From assembly GCA_016342755.1 (NCBI GenBank), contig JAEINS010000002.1, positions 186,001 through 250,000 of the forward strand: a stretch of 64,000 nucleotides of DNA, written 5' to 3'. Shown piece after piece: positions 53,346 through 62,046 of this stretch. The translations under genes were made by a program, and so were the position numbers. The notes beneath the pieces are model-generated. The model did not search any database and was not told the DNA's origin. It worked only from the letters and a program-made list of their open reading frames with translations. Source of the DNA: Melioribacteraceae bacterium (lineage in GTDB: Bacteria > Bacteroidota > Ignavibacteria > Ignavibacteriales > Melioribacteraceae). Within the stretch, counting starts at the first letter, position 1. Every line of letters begins with the position of its first letter.

Positions 53346-54224
53346 ATGGACGAAAAAATTCTTGAGGAAAAAAGGAAAAAGACGAAACTAGTCTTATCAA
53401 ATGTTTACAACCTTCCTGCTATGTCATCAACTATGATGGAAGTTTCAAAGCTGCTGGATGACCCGACAACAAATACTGCTACTCTAAGCAAGAAAATTGG
53501 TAAAGATCAGGGAATTGCGACAAAAATATTATCAATAGCAAATTCACCTTTATATGGTTTAAGAAGAAGAGTTTCAACAATCGATTTTGCCATTTTAGTT
53601 ATTGGATTTATTGAGATCAAAAATATTATTCTTGCTCTTTCAATGATGGAATCGTTCAAGAACAAGACCGATAAATATATGGATCAGAAAGAATTCTGGC
53701 TGCATTCTCTTATGACCGGAACCGCGGCGAAACGTATTGCTGAAGATCTTGACTGCTACAAAGGCGGCGAAGCTTTTGTTGCCGGACTTTTACACGATCT
53801 TGGAATTCCAGTTATTCATAAATATTTTCATTCTAGTTTTGTTGCTATTTGCGAAAGAGTTGAAAATGAAGAAGTTCCTTTCCTAACATCTGAACTTGAA
53901 CAATTAGGATACACTCATCAGGATGTTGGTAAATTCCTGGGAGAAAAATGGAATCTGCCGGCTTCGCTTTGTAATGTAATTTCAAAACATCATACACCTT
54001 CGCTGCTTGAAGATCCGAATGATAAAACTTTGGCTGCCATTGTTCACTTAGCAGATTATATGACACAGAGACTTGAAGTTGGAAGTTTTTATTGGGATAA
54101 AGAATTTGTATTTGATGAAAAAATACTTGAAGTTTTGAAGTTTGAAAATATGGATGCGCTTGATGAATTTGTTGATAAATACAAAGGCGCTTTTGAAGAA
54201 GAGTTAAAACTGATTAAGATTTAA
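53346..54224 (+). CDS. HDOD domain-containing protein
   Basis: Cytosolic signalling-type protein of 292 residues with an HDOD domain (about 18-220): LPAMSSTMMEVSKLLDDP, IANSPLYGLRRRVSTIDFAI and AGLLHDLGIPVIHKYF. The HD pair is present in LHDLG, but the other metal ligands of true HD-GYP or HD phosphohydrolases are not all evident, so catalysis is doubtful. HDOD proteins commonly act in stress, chemotaxis or c-di-GMP signalling. No response-regulator domain is fused and no signalling gene is adjacent. A terminator lies 16 nt after the stop. Confidence 0.9.
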   Translation: MDEKILEEKRKKTKLVLSNVYNLPAMSSTMMEVSKLLDDPTTNTATLSKKIGKDQGIATKILSIANSPLYGLRRRVSTIDFAILVIGFIEIKNIILALSMMESFKNKTDKYMDQKEFWLHSLMTGTAAKRIAEDLDCYKGGEAFVAGLLHDLGIPVIHKYFHSSFVAICERVENEEVPFLTSELEQLGYTHQDVGKFLGEKWNLPASLCNVISKHHTPSLLEDPNDKTLAAIVHLADYMTQRLEVGSFYWDKEFVFDEKILEVLKFENMDALDEFVDKYKGAFEEELKLIKI

Positions 54225-54240
54225 TTGTATATAAATTATT

Positions 54241-54275
54241 AAAATCCCATTCAACTTTGAATGGGATTTTTTTTA
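54241..54275. terminator. Bidirectional intrinsic terminator
   Basis: A 13-bp inverted repeat AAAATCCCATTCA (54241-54253) / TGAATGGGATTTT (54258-54270) with a 4-nt loop has T-runs at both outer ends: plus-strand TTTTTTTT after it and AATAATT-type AT sequence on the other side. It lies between converging genes, HDOD (plus) and the IMPDH/GMPR-like gene (minus), so it can stop both. Confidence 0.88.
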
Positions 54276-54282
54276 TCAGTAA

Positions 54283-55299
54283 TTATTTTTTTGGCAGCCT
54301 TTCTAAAAATGAACTATGACTCAAAATTCCGAAAGTATCTTTTCCCCTTAATTCATCAAGGTTAAAACAGTTCATATAACTCATTGCACTTCTTAATCCG
54401 TCTGAAATTCCATCAATCACATTTCGGACAGAACCTTTATATGCTATCATTGTTTCGGCACCTTCAATAAATTCATTTTTCATCTTAACACCAAAAGAGG
54501 CCGATCCTCTATACTTTTTCCAAAGCTGATCATCGTATTTTATAATCTCACCAGGAGTTTCTTTTGTTCCGGCTAACATTCTGCCAAGCATTACAACATC
54601 GGCACCAAGAGCAATTGCCTTTGCTACGTCACCGGGATTTTTAATTCCGCCGTCGGCTATAAGTTCTATATCAAACTTCCCTTCAGCCCTGGCACTATAA
54701 ACATTAAGCAAAGAAGAAACCTGACCAATACCAATACCGGTCTGAACACTAGTTGTACAAACACTTCCGCCGCCAATACCAATTCTAACCGCATCGGCAC
54801 CGGCATTTACAAGATCTCTTAATGGAGCGCCGTGTGCAATATTTCCAAGTATAATTTTTACATTGAATTTGTTTTTTATTTCTTCGCATCTTTTTAATAC
54901 AGCCAGATTACTTGCATTTGCAGTATCAATACAAATAACAAAGTTACGCTCTGCTAATTTTGCAACAACATCATCCGCTGTGTTTAACGCGACTGAAACT
55001 CCGCCAATGCTTTTCTCTACATCAGACTCATCAACCAAACTGCCTAAAGATGAATCAAATCTATTAAGCACACCTAAACATCCCAACGAAGAAAGTTCTT
55101 TTGCCATATCAATTCCTGTAACCGTATCCATCGGACTTGAGATAACAGGTAAACTTAATTCTCTATCTAAAAACTTACAATCTGTTATTGCTTCGGTTCT
55201 GCTTTTTATTCTGGATACTTCTGTTGGAACCAGACTTATATCATCATAAGTTAAAGCAAGTTCATATTGTGTTAAATTTTTTTTAGAATAAATTCTCAT
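54283..55299 (-). CDS. IMP dehydrogenase/GMP reductase family protein without CBS domains
   Basis: TIM-barrel nucleotide enzyme of 338 residues. It shows [25 protein letters not shown], the catalytic-Cys loop [11 protein letters not shown] (C181), [26 protein letters not shown] and YRGSASFG, then [25 protein letters not shown] usually has about 490 residues with two CBS domains inserted; these are missing, so the length is that of GMP reductase. The loop has G-G-G-S-V where most relatives have GPGS. Whether it makes XMP from IMP or IMP from GMP cannot be settled here. The ATG follows GAGGTT. Confidence 0.88.
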   Translation of the reverse strand: MRIYSKKNLTQYELALTYDDISLVPTEVSRIKSRTEAITDCKFLDRELSLPVISSPMDTVTGIDMAKELSSLGCLGVLNRFDSSLGSLVDESDVEKSIGGVSVALNTADDVVAKLAERNFVICIDTANASNLAVLKRCEEIKNKFNVKIILGNIAHGAPLRDLVNAGADAVRIGIGGGSVCTTSVQTGIGIGQVSSLLNVYSARAEGKFDIELIADGGIKNPGDVAKAIALGADVVMLGRMLAGTKETPGEIIKYDDQLWKKYRGSASFGVKMKNEFIEGAETMIAYKGSVRNVIDGISDGLRSAMSYMNCFNLDELRGKDTFGILSHSSFLERLPKK

Positions 55300-55319
55300 A
55301 TAAACCTCTAAAATTCTTT

Positions 55320-55352
55320 ACAAAAGAAAGGCCGGTAAAATTACCAGCCTTT
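55320..55352 (-). terminator. Intrinsic terminator after the M3 peptidase gene
   Basis: Read on the minus strand, AAAGGCTGGTAA (55352-55341) pairs with TTACCGGCCTTT (55338-55327) through 12 bp including one G-U wobble, with a 2-nt loop, and TTTCTTTTG follows. It lies 22 nt past the stop codon of the peptidase gene. On the plus strand the same position is a C-A mismatch, so the terminator suits the minus strand. Confidence 0.75.
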
Positions 55353-55374
55353 GAAATTCTTATTTATCAAAAGC

Positions 55375-57279
55375 TTATTCAGCTAATAGTTCTTCCATCT
55401 TATCTAATAATTTATTCATCTTATTTACAACAGATTTAATTGGTTCAGGTGAATTCATATCAACACCGGCATCTTTTAAAACTTCAATTGGATATTTTGA
55501 ATTTCCAGATTTTAGGAAAGTTAAAAATTTATCTATTGCAGGCTGGCCTTCTTCAATAATCTTAGCCGCTAAAGTTTCTGAAGCCGCAAAGGAAGTAGCA
55601 TACTGATATACATAAAAGTTGTAATAGAAATGAGGAATTCTAGCCCATGAATAAGCCTCTTCATCATCCATTACCATTTCTGAACCCCAATATTTTTTAT
55701 ACATATCACCAAATAATTCTGTTAATTTGTCCGGAGTTAAAGCTTCACCTTTTTCAGTTAACTCATGTGTTAGCTGCTCATATTCCGCAAATCTTGTCTG
55801 ACGGTAAAATGTTGCAACTATATTAATTAAATGTTTTTCTATTAAAGCTAATTTTTCTTCTTTTGTTTCTGCATGTTCTAATAAATAATCAAGCAAAAGA
55901 GCTTCGTTCATTGTTGACGCAACTTCTGCAACAAAGATTGAATAATCCGCATATGGATAAGGCTGAGTGTTACCGGTATAATATGAATGCATATTGTGTC
56001 CCATTTCGTGCGCGAATGTAAACACATCATTTAACTGATTATTCCAGTTCAATAAAACGTAAGGATGCATTTCGTAAGTTGTACCCGAAGAATAAGCACC
56101 GCTTCGTTTACCTTTTGTTTCATAGACATCAATCCATCTGTTATCGAAGGCAGTCTTTAGATCGCTAATATATTGCTCGCCCATTGGCTTTAATGCTTCT
56201 AAAAGCACTTCTATACTTTGCTCATACGTGTATTCTTTTTTTACGGATGGAAACAATGTTACATAAGTATCGTATGGATGAAATTCTTCCAGACCCAAAA
56301 CTTTCTTTTTAAGAGCGCACCATCTATGTAAAGGCTGAAGATTTTCATTTACAGTATTTACCAAATTATCATAAACTGATAACGGAATATTATTTGCATC
56401 TAGTGAAGCTGTTCTTGTTGATTCATATTTTCTTGCTTTGGCATTGAACATTAATGATTTAATATTACCATTAAACATTGAAGCTAAAGTATTTTTATAA
56501 TCTTTGTAAGGCTCATAAATCCCTTTGTAAACTCGTTCTCTATAATCACGATCAGTTGAATACATTGCGGCTCCGTAACGGCCATGACTAAGTTTCACCT
56601 CGTTTCCTTCGCTATCTTTTATAGTTGGAAATTGAATATCAGCGTTATTGAACATACTGAAAACCTCACCGGAAACATTCATTGCCGGACCGGATAATGC
56701 TAAAAGTTCTTCCAGATCTTTACTTAACGTATGTTTCTTTGTTCTAATTATATTGCTGAAATACTGTTTGTAAACTTTCAGATCTTTATTTTCCTCAACC
56801 ATTTTCCATAACTGATCTTCAGGAATACTTAAAATCTCCGGCGTTATAAAAGAACTTGCGGCAGAAACATCAGCTAAAACCGCCATCAATTTATTATATC
56901 TGCCCTGGTTATCCGAATTTCCTAAATCAATATCTCTGGAAAGCATTGCATATAAATGAAGATGACCAATTGTAACTCCAACTTTCTGATCAAATTTCAA
57001 CATCGCTAACATTTGATCTGCTGATTCTCCAAGTTTACCTTCAAACTCAGAATAGTTTTTAAAGTTACTCGAAATCCATTTAAAATCTTCTTCCCATTTT
57101 TCAGATGAACTGTAAATATCTTCAACATTCCATTTATATTTTGAATCAATTTCATCCCGCTTCATCAGTTCGCCTGATTCTTCTTGTGCATATAATGCAT
57201 CACTTAATAATAAACTTGTTAATACCATAAATAAAAATACCCTCACATAATTATTTTTTGATTCAATACTTTTAAACAT
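55375..57279 (-). CDS. pepF: Oligoendopeptidase F (M3 family), exported form
   Basis: Zinc metallopeptidase of 634 residues. A signal peptide (MFKSIESKNNYVRVFLFMVL start, cleaved near ALYAQ at about 31) is followed by the N-terminal PepF domain (KYKWNVEDIYSSSEKWEEDF) and the M3 catalytic domain with HEMGH at about 424-428 and the downstream Glu ligand region FVAEVASTMNEALLLDYL. Family members of this length in Gram-positives are cytosolic; the leader here predicts a periplasmic enzyme that trims peptides. Sequence and length otherwise match PepF. Confidence 0.93.
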   Translation of the reverse strand: MFKSIESKNNYVRVFLFMVLTSLLLSDALYAQEESGELMKRDEIDSKYKWNVEDIYSSSEKWEEDFKWISSNFKNYSEFEGKLGESADQMLAMLKFDQKVGVTIGHLHLYAMLSRDIDLGNSDNQGRYNKLMAVLADVSAASSFITPEILSIPEDQLWKMVEENKDLKVYKQYFSNIIRTKKHTLSKDLEELLALSGPAMNVSGEVFSMFNNADIQFPTIKDSEGNEVKLSHGRYGAAMYSTDRDYRERVYKGIYEPYKDYKNTLASMFNGNIKSLMFNAKARKYESTRTASLDANNIPLSVYDNLVNTVNENLQPLHRWCALKKKVLGLEEFHPYDTYVTLFPSVKKEYTYEQSIEVLLEALKPMGEQYISDLKTAFDNRWIDVYETKGKRSGAYSSGTTYEMHPYVLLNWNNQLNDVFTFAHEMGHNMHSYYTGNTQPYPYADYSIFVAEVASTMNEALLLDYLLEHAETKEEKLALIEKHLINIVATFYRQTRFAEYEQLTHELTEKGEALTPDKLTELFGDMYKKYWGSEMVMDDEEAYSWARIPHFYYNFYVYQYATSFAASETLAAKIIEEGQPAIDKFLTFLKSGNSKYPIEVLKDAGVDMNSPEPIKSVVNKMNKLLDKMEELLAE

Positions 57280-57354
57280 GTTTCTTCCATATGTTAATTA
57301 ATAAAATAACCCGAAAAAGTACAAATATAATAATTTCGATTTACATTTTTTTAT

Positions 57355-57969
57355 TTAGTTTAATCTCGATTTTGCTGTATCATGAATTACAGTTTTGTTC
57401 TCTTGAATATCACTTAAAACACCACAGGCTGTTTCTACACCCGATCCCGCGGCACAAGCAAACATTGTTGGAACTCCGGCTGCTAAACCAGCCGCGTAAA
57501 CTCCGGCTTTTATTTTATTATTAACTCCGGCTTTCAATTTAATCTTACCCGGTTTTGGAACATTATCATGATCTTCAATAATAAAATCATCTCCGGCAAT
57601 TTCAAATTTGTGCATTCCCGTTGCTAAAACAACATAATCAGAAAGGATCTGTTTTTCTCCGCTTGTTGTAATATTAAACTCGCCTTTAGTGCCCGATATA
57701 CTTTTTACAGTATCTTCAACAAAACTGGTATTTCTAAATTTCTTTATCTGACTGTGCAATTTATTAAGCAGTTCCTCTCCGTCAATTCCATTTTCAGCAA
57801 GCGGAACATTATATAATCTTGCTTTTTTTAGATCTGATTTTCCATCATCTATTACTAAAAAGGAAAAATCCTGCGGCAGTTTTGGAAACCCCTTAGAGGA
57901 AGCTAATGTTAACGCGCATGATAATCCGGCAACTCCGCCGCCAATAATTGTTACAGTATATTTTTTCAT
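57355..57969 (-). CDS. Short FAD-dependent oxidoreductase (thioredoxin-reductase-like fold)
   Basis: Flavoprotein-like protein of 204 residues. The N-terminal FAD motif is VTIIGGGVAGLSCALTLA (6-23), and the C-terminal flavin segment GVYAAGLAAGVPTMFACAAGSG (150-171, near the end) corresponds to the GVFAAGD region of thioredoxin reductases. It is about 100 residues shorter than those enzymes: the NADPH domain and the CxxC redox pair are absent. DYVVLATGMHKFEI is the usual ATG motif. It could be an electron-transfer or assembly flavoprotein; function unknown. The ATG is at 57969 and a divergent promoter region follows. Confidence 0.75.
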   Translation of the reverse strand: MKKYTVTIIGGGVAGLSCALTLASSKGFPKLPQDFSFLVIDDGKSDLKKARLYNVPLAENGIDGEELLNKLHSQIKKFRNTSFVEDTVKSISGTKGEFNITTSGEKQILSDYVVLATGMHKFEIAGDDFIIEDHDNVPKPGKIKLKAGVNNKIKAGVYAAGLAAGVPTMFACAAGSGVETACGVLSDIQENKTVIHDTAKSRLN

Positions 57970-58061
57970 TTTAAACCTCTGTAAATAAGTTTCAATCTAA
58001 TTGCTCTTAAATCTTTTAATGATTATTTTTTGCAAAATCTTTCAAAATTTATGGAAAAATA

Positions 58062-58541
58062 ATGATAAATGTTGTTTTTGTTTGTCAGGGAAATATTTGT
58101 CGTTCCCCTTCTGCCGAAGCTGTTATGAATGCTTATATTAAAGGGAAAAAACTGGACGATAAAATTAAGTGCGATTCAGCCGGGACTTCAGCATACCATG
58201 TTGGCGAAATGGCGGATAGCAGAATGAAAATACATGCCGTAAAAAGAAATTATAATTTAACTAGCAGAGCAAGACAATTTGTATATGAAGACTTTACTAA
58301 ATTCGATTACATAATTGCTATGGATAGACAAAACTATAATAGTATTTTACACATGGATCATAAAATGAAGCACAGAGATAATGTTTCTATGATGACTGAT
58401 TACTGCACAGAATATAATATGAATGAGGTTCCGGATCCTTATTATGGTGGAAATGAAGGATTTGAACTTGTACTCGATTTATTGGAAGATGCGTGTACCG
58501 GATTTCTTAATAAAATAATTAAAGATCATAATTTAGAATGA
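58062..58541 (+). CDS. Low-molecular-weight protein-tyrosine-phosphatase family protein
   Basis: Cytosolic phosphatase of 159 residues with the P-loop C8-x5-R14 (VCQGNICRSPSAEAVM), the DP loop general acid in VPDPYYGG (about 126-133), and the remainder of the LMW-PTP fold; length is typical (~155). LMW-PTPs remove phosphate from tyrosines and, in the human enzyme, from protein-bound ribulosamine 5-phosphate. The next gene, a fructosamine-3-kinase homologue, overlaps its stop by 4 nt (ATGA), which points to the second activity (see findings). The ATG at 58062 has no strong Shine-Dalgarno. Confidence 0.93.
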   Translation: MINVVFVCQGNICRSPSAEAVMNAYIKGKKLDDKIKCDSAGTSAYHVGEMADSRMKIHAVKRNYNLTSRARQFVYEDFTKFDYIIAMDRQNYNSILHMDHKMKHRDNVSMMTDYCTEYNMNEVPDPYYGGNEGFELVLDLLEDACTGFLNKIIKDHNLE

Positions 58542-59389
58542 ATTCTCTCGCGAAGATAGAATCCTTCTTAGACGATAAAATCATCAATACAAATTCGCTG
58601 GGAGGCGGATGTATTGGTAATTCTCAGAAAATACAAACCGCGAAAGGTAAATTATATTTTCTAAAATCATACCCCGATACTTCTTCTGCTATTTTACAGA
58701 ATGAAGCAAACGGCCTAATAGAATTAAAAAAATCCAGAGTAATAAAAATACCGGAGGTAATTTATTTTGATGATGAATATTTATTGCTGGAATTTATAAC
58801 CACCGGTAAAAGAAAAAACAACTTTTCAGAAATTTTTGGAAAACAATTTGCTAAAATGCATAAATGCACATCTAATAAATTTGGATTTTTTGAAGATAAT
58901 TTCATCGGAGCCTCAATTCAAAAAAATCAGCCTTATTATAATAACTGGACGGAATTTTATTTTAATAACCGACTGTTATTCCAAATTAAATTTGCTGAAC
59001 AAAACGGTTATTTAACATCTGAGTTGCGATCACAATTTAATAAACTGGAATCCAAAATTGATAAAATCCTTTCTGGATCTGATGAACAGCCATCCTTATT
59101 ACATGGTGATTTATGGAGCGGTAATTTCATGGTTGCAGAAAACGGGGAACCTGTATTAATTGATCCGGCTGTTTATTACGGGCATCGCGAGGCTGATCTT
59201 GGTATGACTCATTTATTCGGTGGATTTGATAGCAGCTTTTACAAAGCTTATAACGAAACTTTCCCATTGCCGGATGGTTATGAGTATCGTATCAATATCT
59301 ATAAACTTTATCACGTTTTAAATCATTTAAATCTATTTGGAAGCGGATATTACCCACAGGCAATATCACTAATAAATTTTTATATCTAA
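58538..59389 (+). CDS. Fructosamine/ketosamine-3-kinase family protein
   Basis: APH-like kinase of 283 residues, the size of bacterial fructosamine-3-kinase homologues (YniA/FN3K). It shows GGGCIGNSQKIQT (22-34), the catalytic loop LLHGDLWSGNFM (about 187-198) with the Brenner HGDxxxxN pattern, and the metal Asp in VLIDPAVYYGHREADLGM. These enzymes phosphorylate O3 of ketosamines on glycated proteins, which then fall apart and free the lysine. Bacterial members prefer ribulosamines or erythrulosamines. It is translationally coupled to the LMW-PTP gene upstream. Confidence 0.92.
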   Translation: MNSLAKIESFLDDKIINTNSLGGGCIGNSQKIQTAKGKLYFLKSYPDTSSAILQNEANGLIELKKSRVIKIPEVIYFDDEYLLLEFITTGKRKNNFSEIFGKQFAKMHKCTSNKFGFFEDNFIGASIQKNQPYYNNWTEFYFNNRLLFQIKFAEQNGYLTSELRSQFNKLESKIDKILSGSDEQPSLLHGDLWSGNFMVAENGEPVLIDPAVYYGHREADLGMTHLFGGFDSSFYKAYNETFPLPDGYEYRINIYKLYHVLNHLNLFGSGYYPQAISLINFYI

Positions 59390-59410
59390 TGATGAATAAT
59401 GCTGTTATCC

Positions 59411-59436
59411 CGAAACCTGCCAACAGGCAGACTTCG
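59411..59436. repeat. Imperfect hairpin repeat after fructosamine kinase gene
   Basis: CGAAACCTGCC (59411-59421) and GGCAGACTTCG (59426-59436) form an imperfect stem (9 of 11 pairs) around ACA-type loop bases. The C/G-rich centre differs from the AT-rich surroundings and resembles dispersed intergenic repeats of the CCTGCC...GGCAGG kind. No U-tract follows, so it is not called a terminator. Confidence 0.35.
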
Positions 59437-59455
59437 AAAAAACAACTTATTAAAT

Positions 59456-60448
59456 TTAACCTTTTAAAATATTTTCAATTTCGTTTAATTCTTCGGTTGA
59501 AAATTCAAGATTATTTAAAGCTTCAACGTTATTATAAATCTGTTTCACAGAACTAGCTCCAACAAGTACAGAGGTTACCGATTTTAATCTTAATATCCAG
59601 GCAACTGCCATCTGCGCTAATGACTGTCCACGTTTTTCCGCTAATCCATTTAATTTTTTAATCTTGTTTATCGCCTCTTCAGTTAATGCGGATGTCTGCA
59701 AAAATCCATGAGCTTTTGCCGCCCTCGAATCATCCGGAATTCCTTTCAAGTATTTATCAGTTAACATTCCCTGCGCTAACGGTGAAAATGGAATACAGCC
59801 AATCCCTTCAATATCTAACACTTCTGTTAAACCATCTTCAATCCATCTTTCAAACATATTATACTTTGGCTGATGAATTAAACACGGAGTTCCCAATTCT
59901 TTTAAAATATTAACCGCCTGTTTTGTTTTTTCGGCACTATAATTAGAAATTCCAACGTACAAAGCTTTTCCTTGTTTAACAATTAAATCGAGTGCTGCCA
60001 TTGTTTCTTCAAGCGGAGTATCAGGATCAAAACGATGCGAATAAAAAATATCAACATAATCAAGACCTAATCTTTTCAAACTCTGATCAAGACTTGAGAT
60101 TAAATATTTTTTGGAGCCCCACTCGCCGTATGGACCTTCCCACATATAATAACCGGCCTTAGAAGAGATCACTAATTCATCACGATAATTTTTCAACTCA
60201 CCGCTTAAAACTTTTCCTAAAGTTTCTTCTGCCGATCCAGGAGGCGGACCATAATTATTTGCTAAATCGAAATGTGTAATTCCAATATCAAAAGACTTTA
60301 AAATTATTTCCTTAGCATTTTCAAAAACATCAACTCCGCCAAAGTTATGCCACAGTCCCAATGAAATTGCCGGTAATTTTAGTCCGCTTCTTCCGCAGCG
60401 GTTATAGATCATCTTTTCATATCTTTTAGAATCTGCTAAATAGTTCAT
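59456..60448 (-). CDS. Aldo/keto reductase
   Basis: NADPH-dependent TIM-barrel reductase of 330 residues. The catalytic tetrad is visible: Asp and Tyr in THFDLANNYG, Lys in VISSKAGYYMW and His in FYSHRFDPDTP. The sequence RCGRSGLKLPAISLGLWHNFG matches the YghZ/Gpr (L-glyceraldehyde-3-phosphate reductase, AKR14-like) group, which detoxifies aldehydes such as methylglyoxal. The ATG at 60448 follows AAAAGGAA. It lies 65 nt downstream of the convergent deglycation pair; a link through glyceraldehyde/methylglyoxal stress is only suggestive. Confidence 0.92.
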   Translation of the reverse strand: MNYLADSKRYEKMIYNRCGRSGLKLPAISLGLWHNFGGVDVFENAKEIILKSFDIGITHFDLANNYGPPPGSAEETLGKVLSGELKNYRDELVISSKAGYYMWEGPYGEWGSKKYLISSLDQSLKRLGLDYVDIFYSHRFDPDTPLEETMAALDLIVKQGKALYVGISNYSAEKTKQAVNILKELGTPCLIHQPKYNMFERWIEDGLTEVLDIEGIGCIPFSPLAQGMLTDKYLKGIPDDSRAAKAHGFLQTSALTEEAINKIKKLNGLAEKRGQSLAQMAVAWILRLKSVTSVLVGASSVKQIYNNVEALNNLEFSTEELNEIENILKG

Positions 60449-60618
60449 AATATTCCTTTTCGGTTAGATAACTAAAATAAAATTTAAAGATAAAAAATTA
60501 AAAGGAAATGTTTTTAGTGTACCTTAAGTTTTGTACAATTAATATGAATAAATCATAATTTTTATTTTTAGAGAAAATGTTTAACTTTATAATTTTTTAA
60601 TAATTAATTGAGAGTAAT

Positions 60619-61959
60619 ATGACATCAGCAACCGGTGTAAAAGGGAAAGAATCATGGAAATTTCCTAAAGAATTTTGGCTCGCAAACACAATGGAACTTT
60701 GTGAAAGAGCTGCCTATTACGGCTTTTTCATTGTATTAACTTTATATTTAACAGACATTGTTGGTTTTACAGATATTGAAACCGGCGGTATTGTAGGGCT
60801 TTTTTACGGCGGCTTGTATCTGCTTCCTCCTTTTGTTGGTGCATATGTAGATAAAATTGGATTTAGAAAAGGGCTTATTGTTGCATTTAGTTTATTAACA
60901 ATCGGATATTTTTTCTTAGGAATATTTTTGACTAAAGGCGCGGTAATATTTTTCTTAACTGTACTTATGATTGGTGCTTCTTTAATTAAACCGCTTATTA
61001 CCGCTACAGTAGCAAAAACAACTGATGAAAGTAACCGTGCAAGAGGTTATTCTCTATTTTATTGGATTGTTAACATTGGCGCATTTGGCGGAAAAACTTT
61101 TGTTCCCTTTATTAGACAAGGACTTGGTCTTGAATATGTAAATTTTTTCTCTTCCGGAATGGCATTTTTAGCATTGTTATTTGCGATATTTTTATTTAAA
61201 AATGTTGAAACTACTAAACAGGAAAAAACAATTCAAGATGTTTTAGGCGCGTTAAAAGGAATTTTCAACAAGCCCCGCCTTTGGATACTTACATTGATAG
61301 TAACAGGCTTCTGGCTTATCCAGGGTCAGTTATATGCAACAATGCCAAAGTATGTTATTCGTTTAGTTGGCGATGATGCTAAACCGGAATGGCTTGCAAA
61401 TGTAAATCCATTTATAGTAGTATTATTTGTTGTGATTGTTACTCAGCTAATGAAAAAACAGAAAGCGGTTTCTTCCATGATGGTTGGTATGCTTTTAATG
61501 CCGCTTTCAGCTTTAGCAATGTCTTTAAGTCAGTCTTTACAATCAATCACTGGTCCATCAGTTGATATTTTGGGATTATTTACAATGCATCCTTTAACTG
61601 TTATGATGATCATTGGTATTGCAATTCAAGGTTTGGCTGAGTGTTTTATATCACCAAGATTTTTAGAATATTTTTCTTTTCAGGCACCTAAAGGTGAAGA
61701 AGGATTATATCTTGGATTTAGTCATCTGCATTCATTTCTATCAGCTATAATCGGATTTAGTTTATCCGGAGTATTATTAGATAAATATTGCCCGGATCCT
61801 AAAACTCTTCCAATAGGAATTACTGAAATAGAAAAAGCAGCTTATTACGCCGATGCACATTTAATCTGGTATTATTTTGTCGCTATTGGATTAGTATCTG
61901 CTGTATCACTGGTAATATTTAGAAGTGTTACTAATAAAATTGACGTAAAAAACGCATAA
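60619..61959 (+). CDS. POT/MFS family transporter (peptide-transporter-like)
   Basis: Proton-coupled transporter of the POT (PTR2) family within the MFS, 446 residues with about 12 membrane helices. The signature E26LCE29R30AAY33YG (ExxERxxYYG) couples protons, and YSLFYWIVNIGAFGG matches the PTR2 motif of helix 5. Substrates of POT proteins are usually di- and tripeptides. The sequence is shorter than E. coli DtpA (~490-500) and diverged, so other small solutes are possible. It is preceded by GAGAG before the ATG and followed by a terminator. Confidence 0.85.
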   Translation: MTSATGVKGKESWKFPKEFWLANTMELCERAAYYGFFIVLTLYLTDIVGFTDIETGGIVGLFYGGLYLLPPFVGAYVDKIGFRKGLIVAFSLLTIGYFFLGIFLTKGAVIFFLTVLMIGASLIKPLITATVAKTTDESNRARGYSLFYWIVNIGAFGGKTFVPFIRQGLGLEYVNFFSSGMAFLALLFAIFLFKNVETTKQEKTIQDVLGALKGIFNKPRLWILTLIVTGFWLIQGQLYATMPKYVIRLVGDDAKPEWLANVNPFIVVLFVVIVTQLMKKQKAVSSMMVGMLLMPLSALAMSLSQSLQSITGPSVDILGLFTMHPLTVMMIIGIAIQGLAECFISPRFLEYFSFQAPKGEEGLYLGFSHLHSFLSAIIGFSLSGVLLDKYCPDPKTLPIGITEIEKAAYYADAHLIWYYFVAIGLVSAVSLVIFRSVTNKIDVKNA

Positions 61960-61984
61960 ATTATAATTTGTGTACGAACATAAA

Positions 61985-62024
61985 AAAACCTCCAGAAGTT
62001 TATAACCCTGGAGGTTTTATTTTA
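61985..62024. terminator. Bidirectional intrinsic terminator
   Basis: AAAACCTCCA (61985-61994) pairs with TGGAGGTTTT (62009-62018) over 10 bp with a 14-nt loop. Plus-strand TTTTATTTTATA follows, and on the minus strand TTTTTTTA follows the other arm. It separates the plus-strand transporter from the minus-strand amidase. Confidence 0.85.
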
Positions 62025-62046
62025 TATTACAATTAGTTCTAATTAA

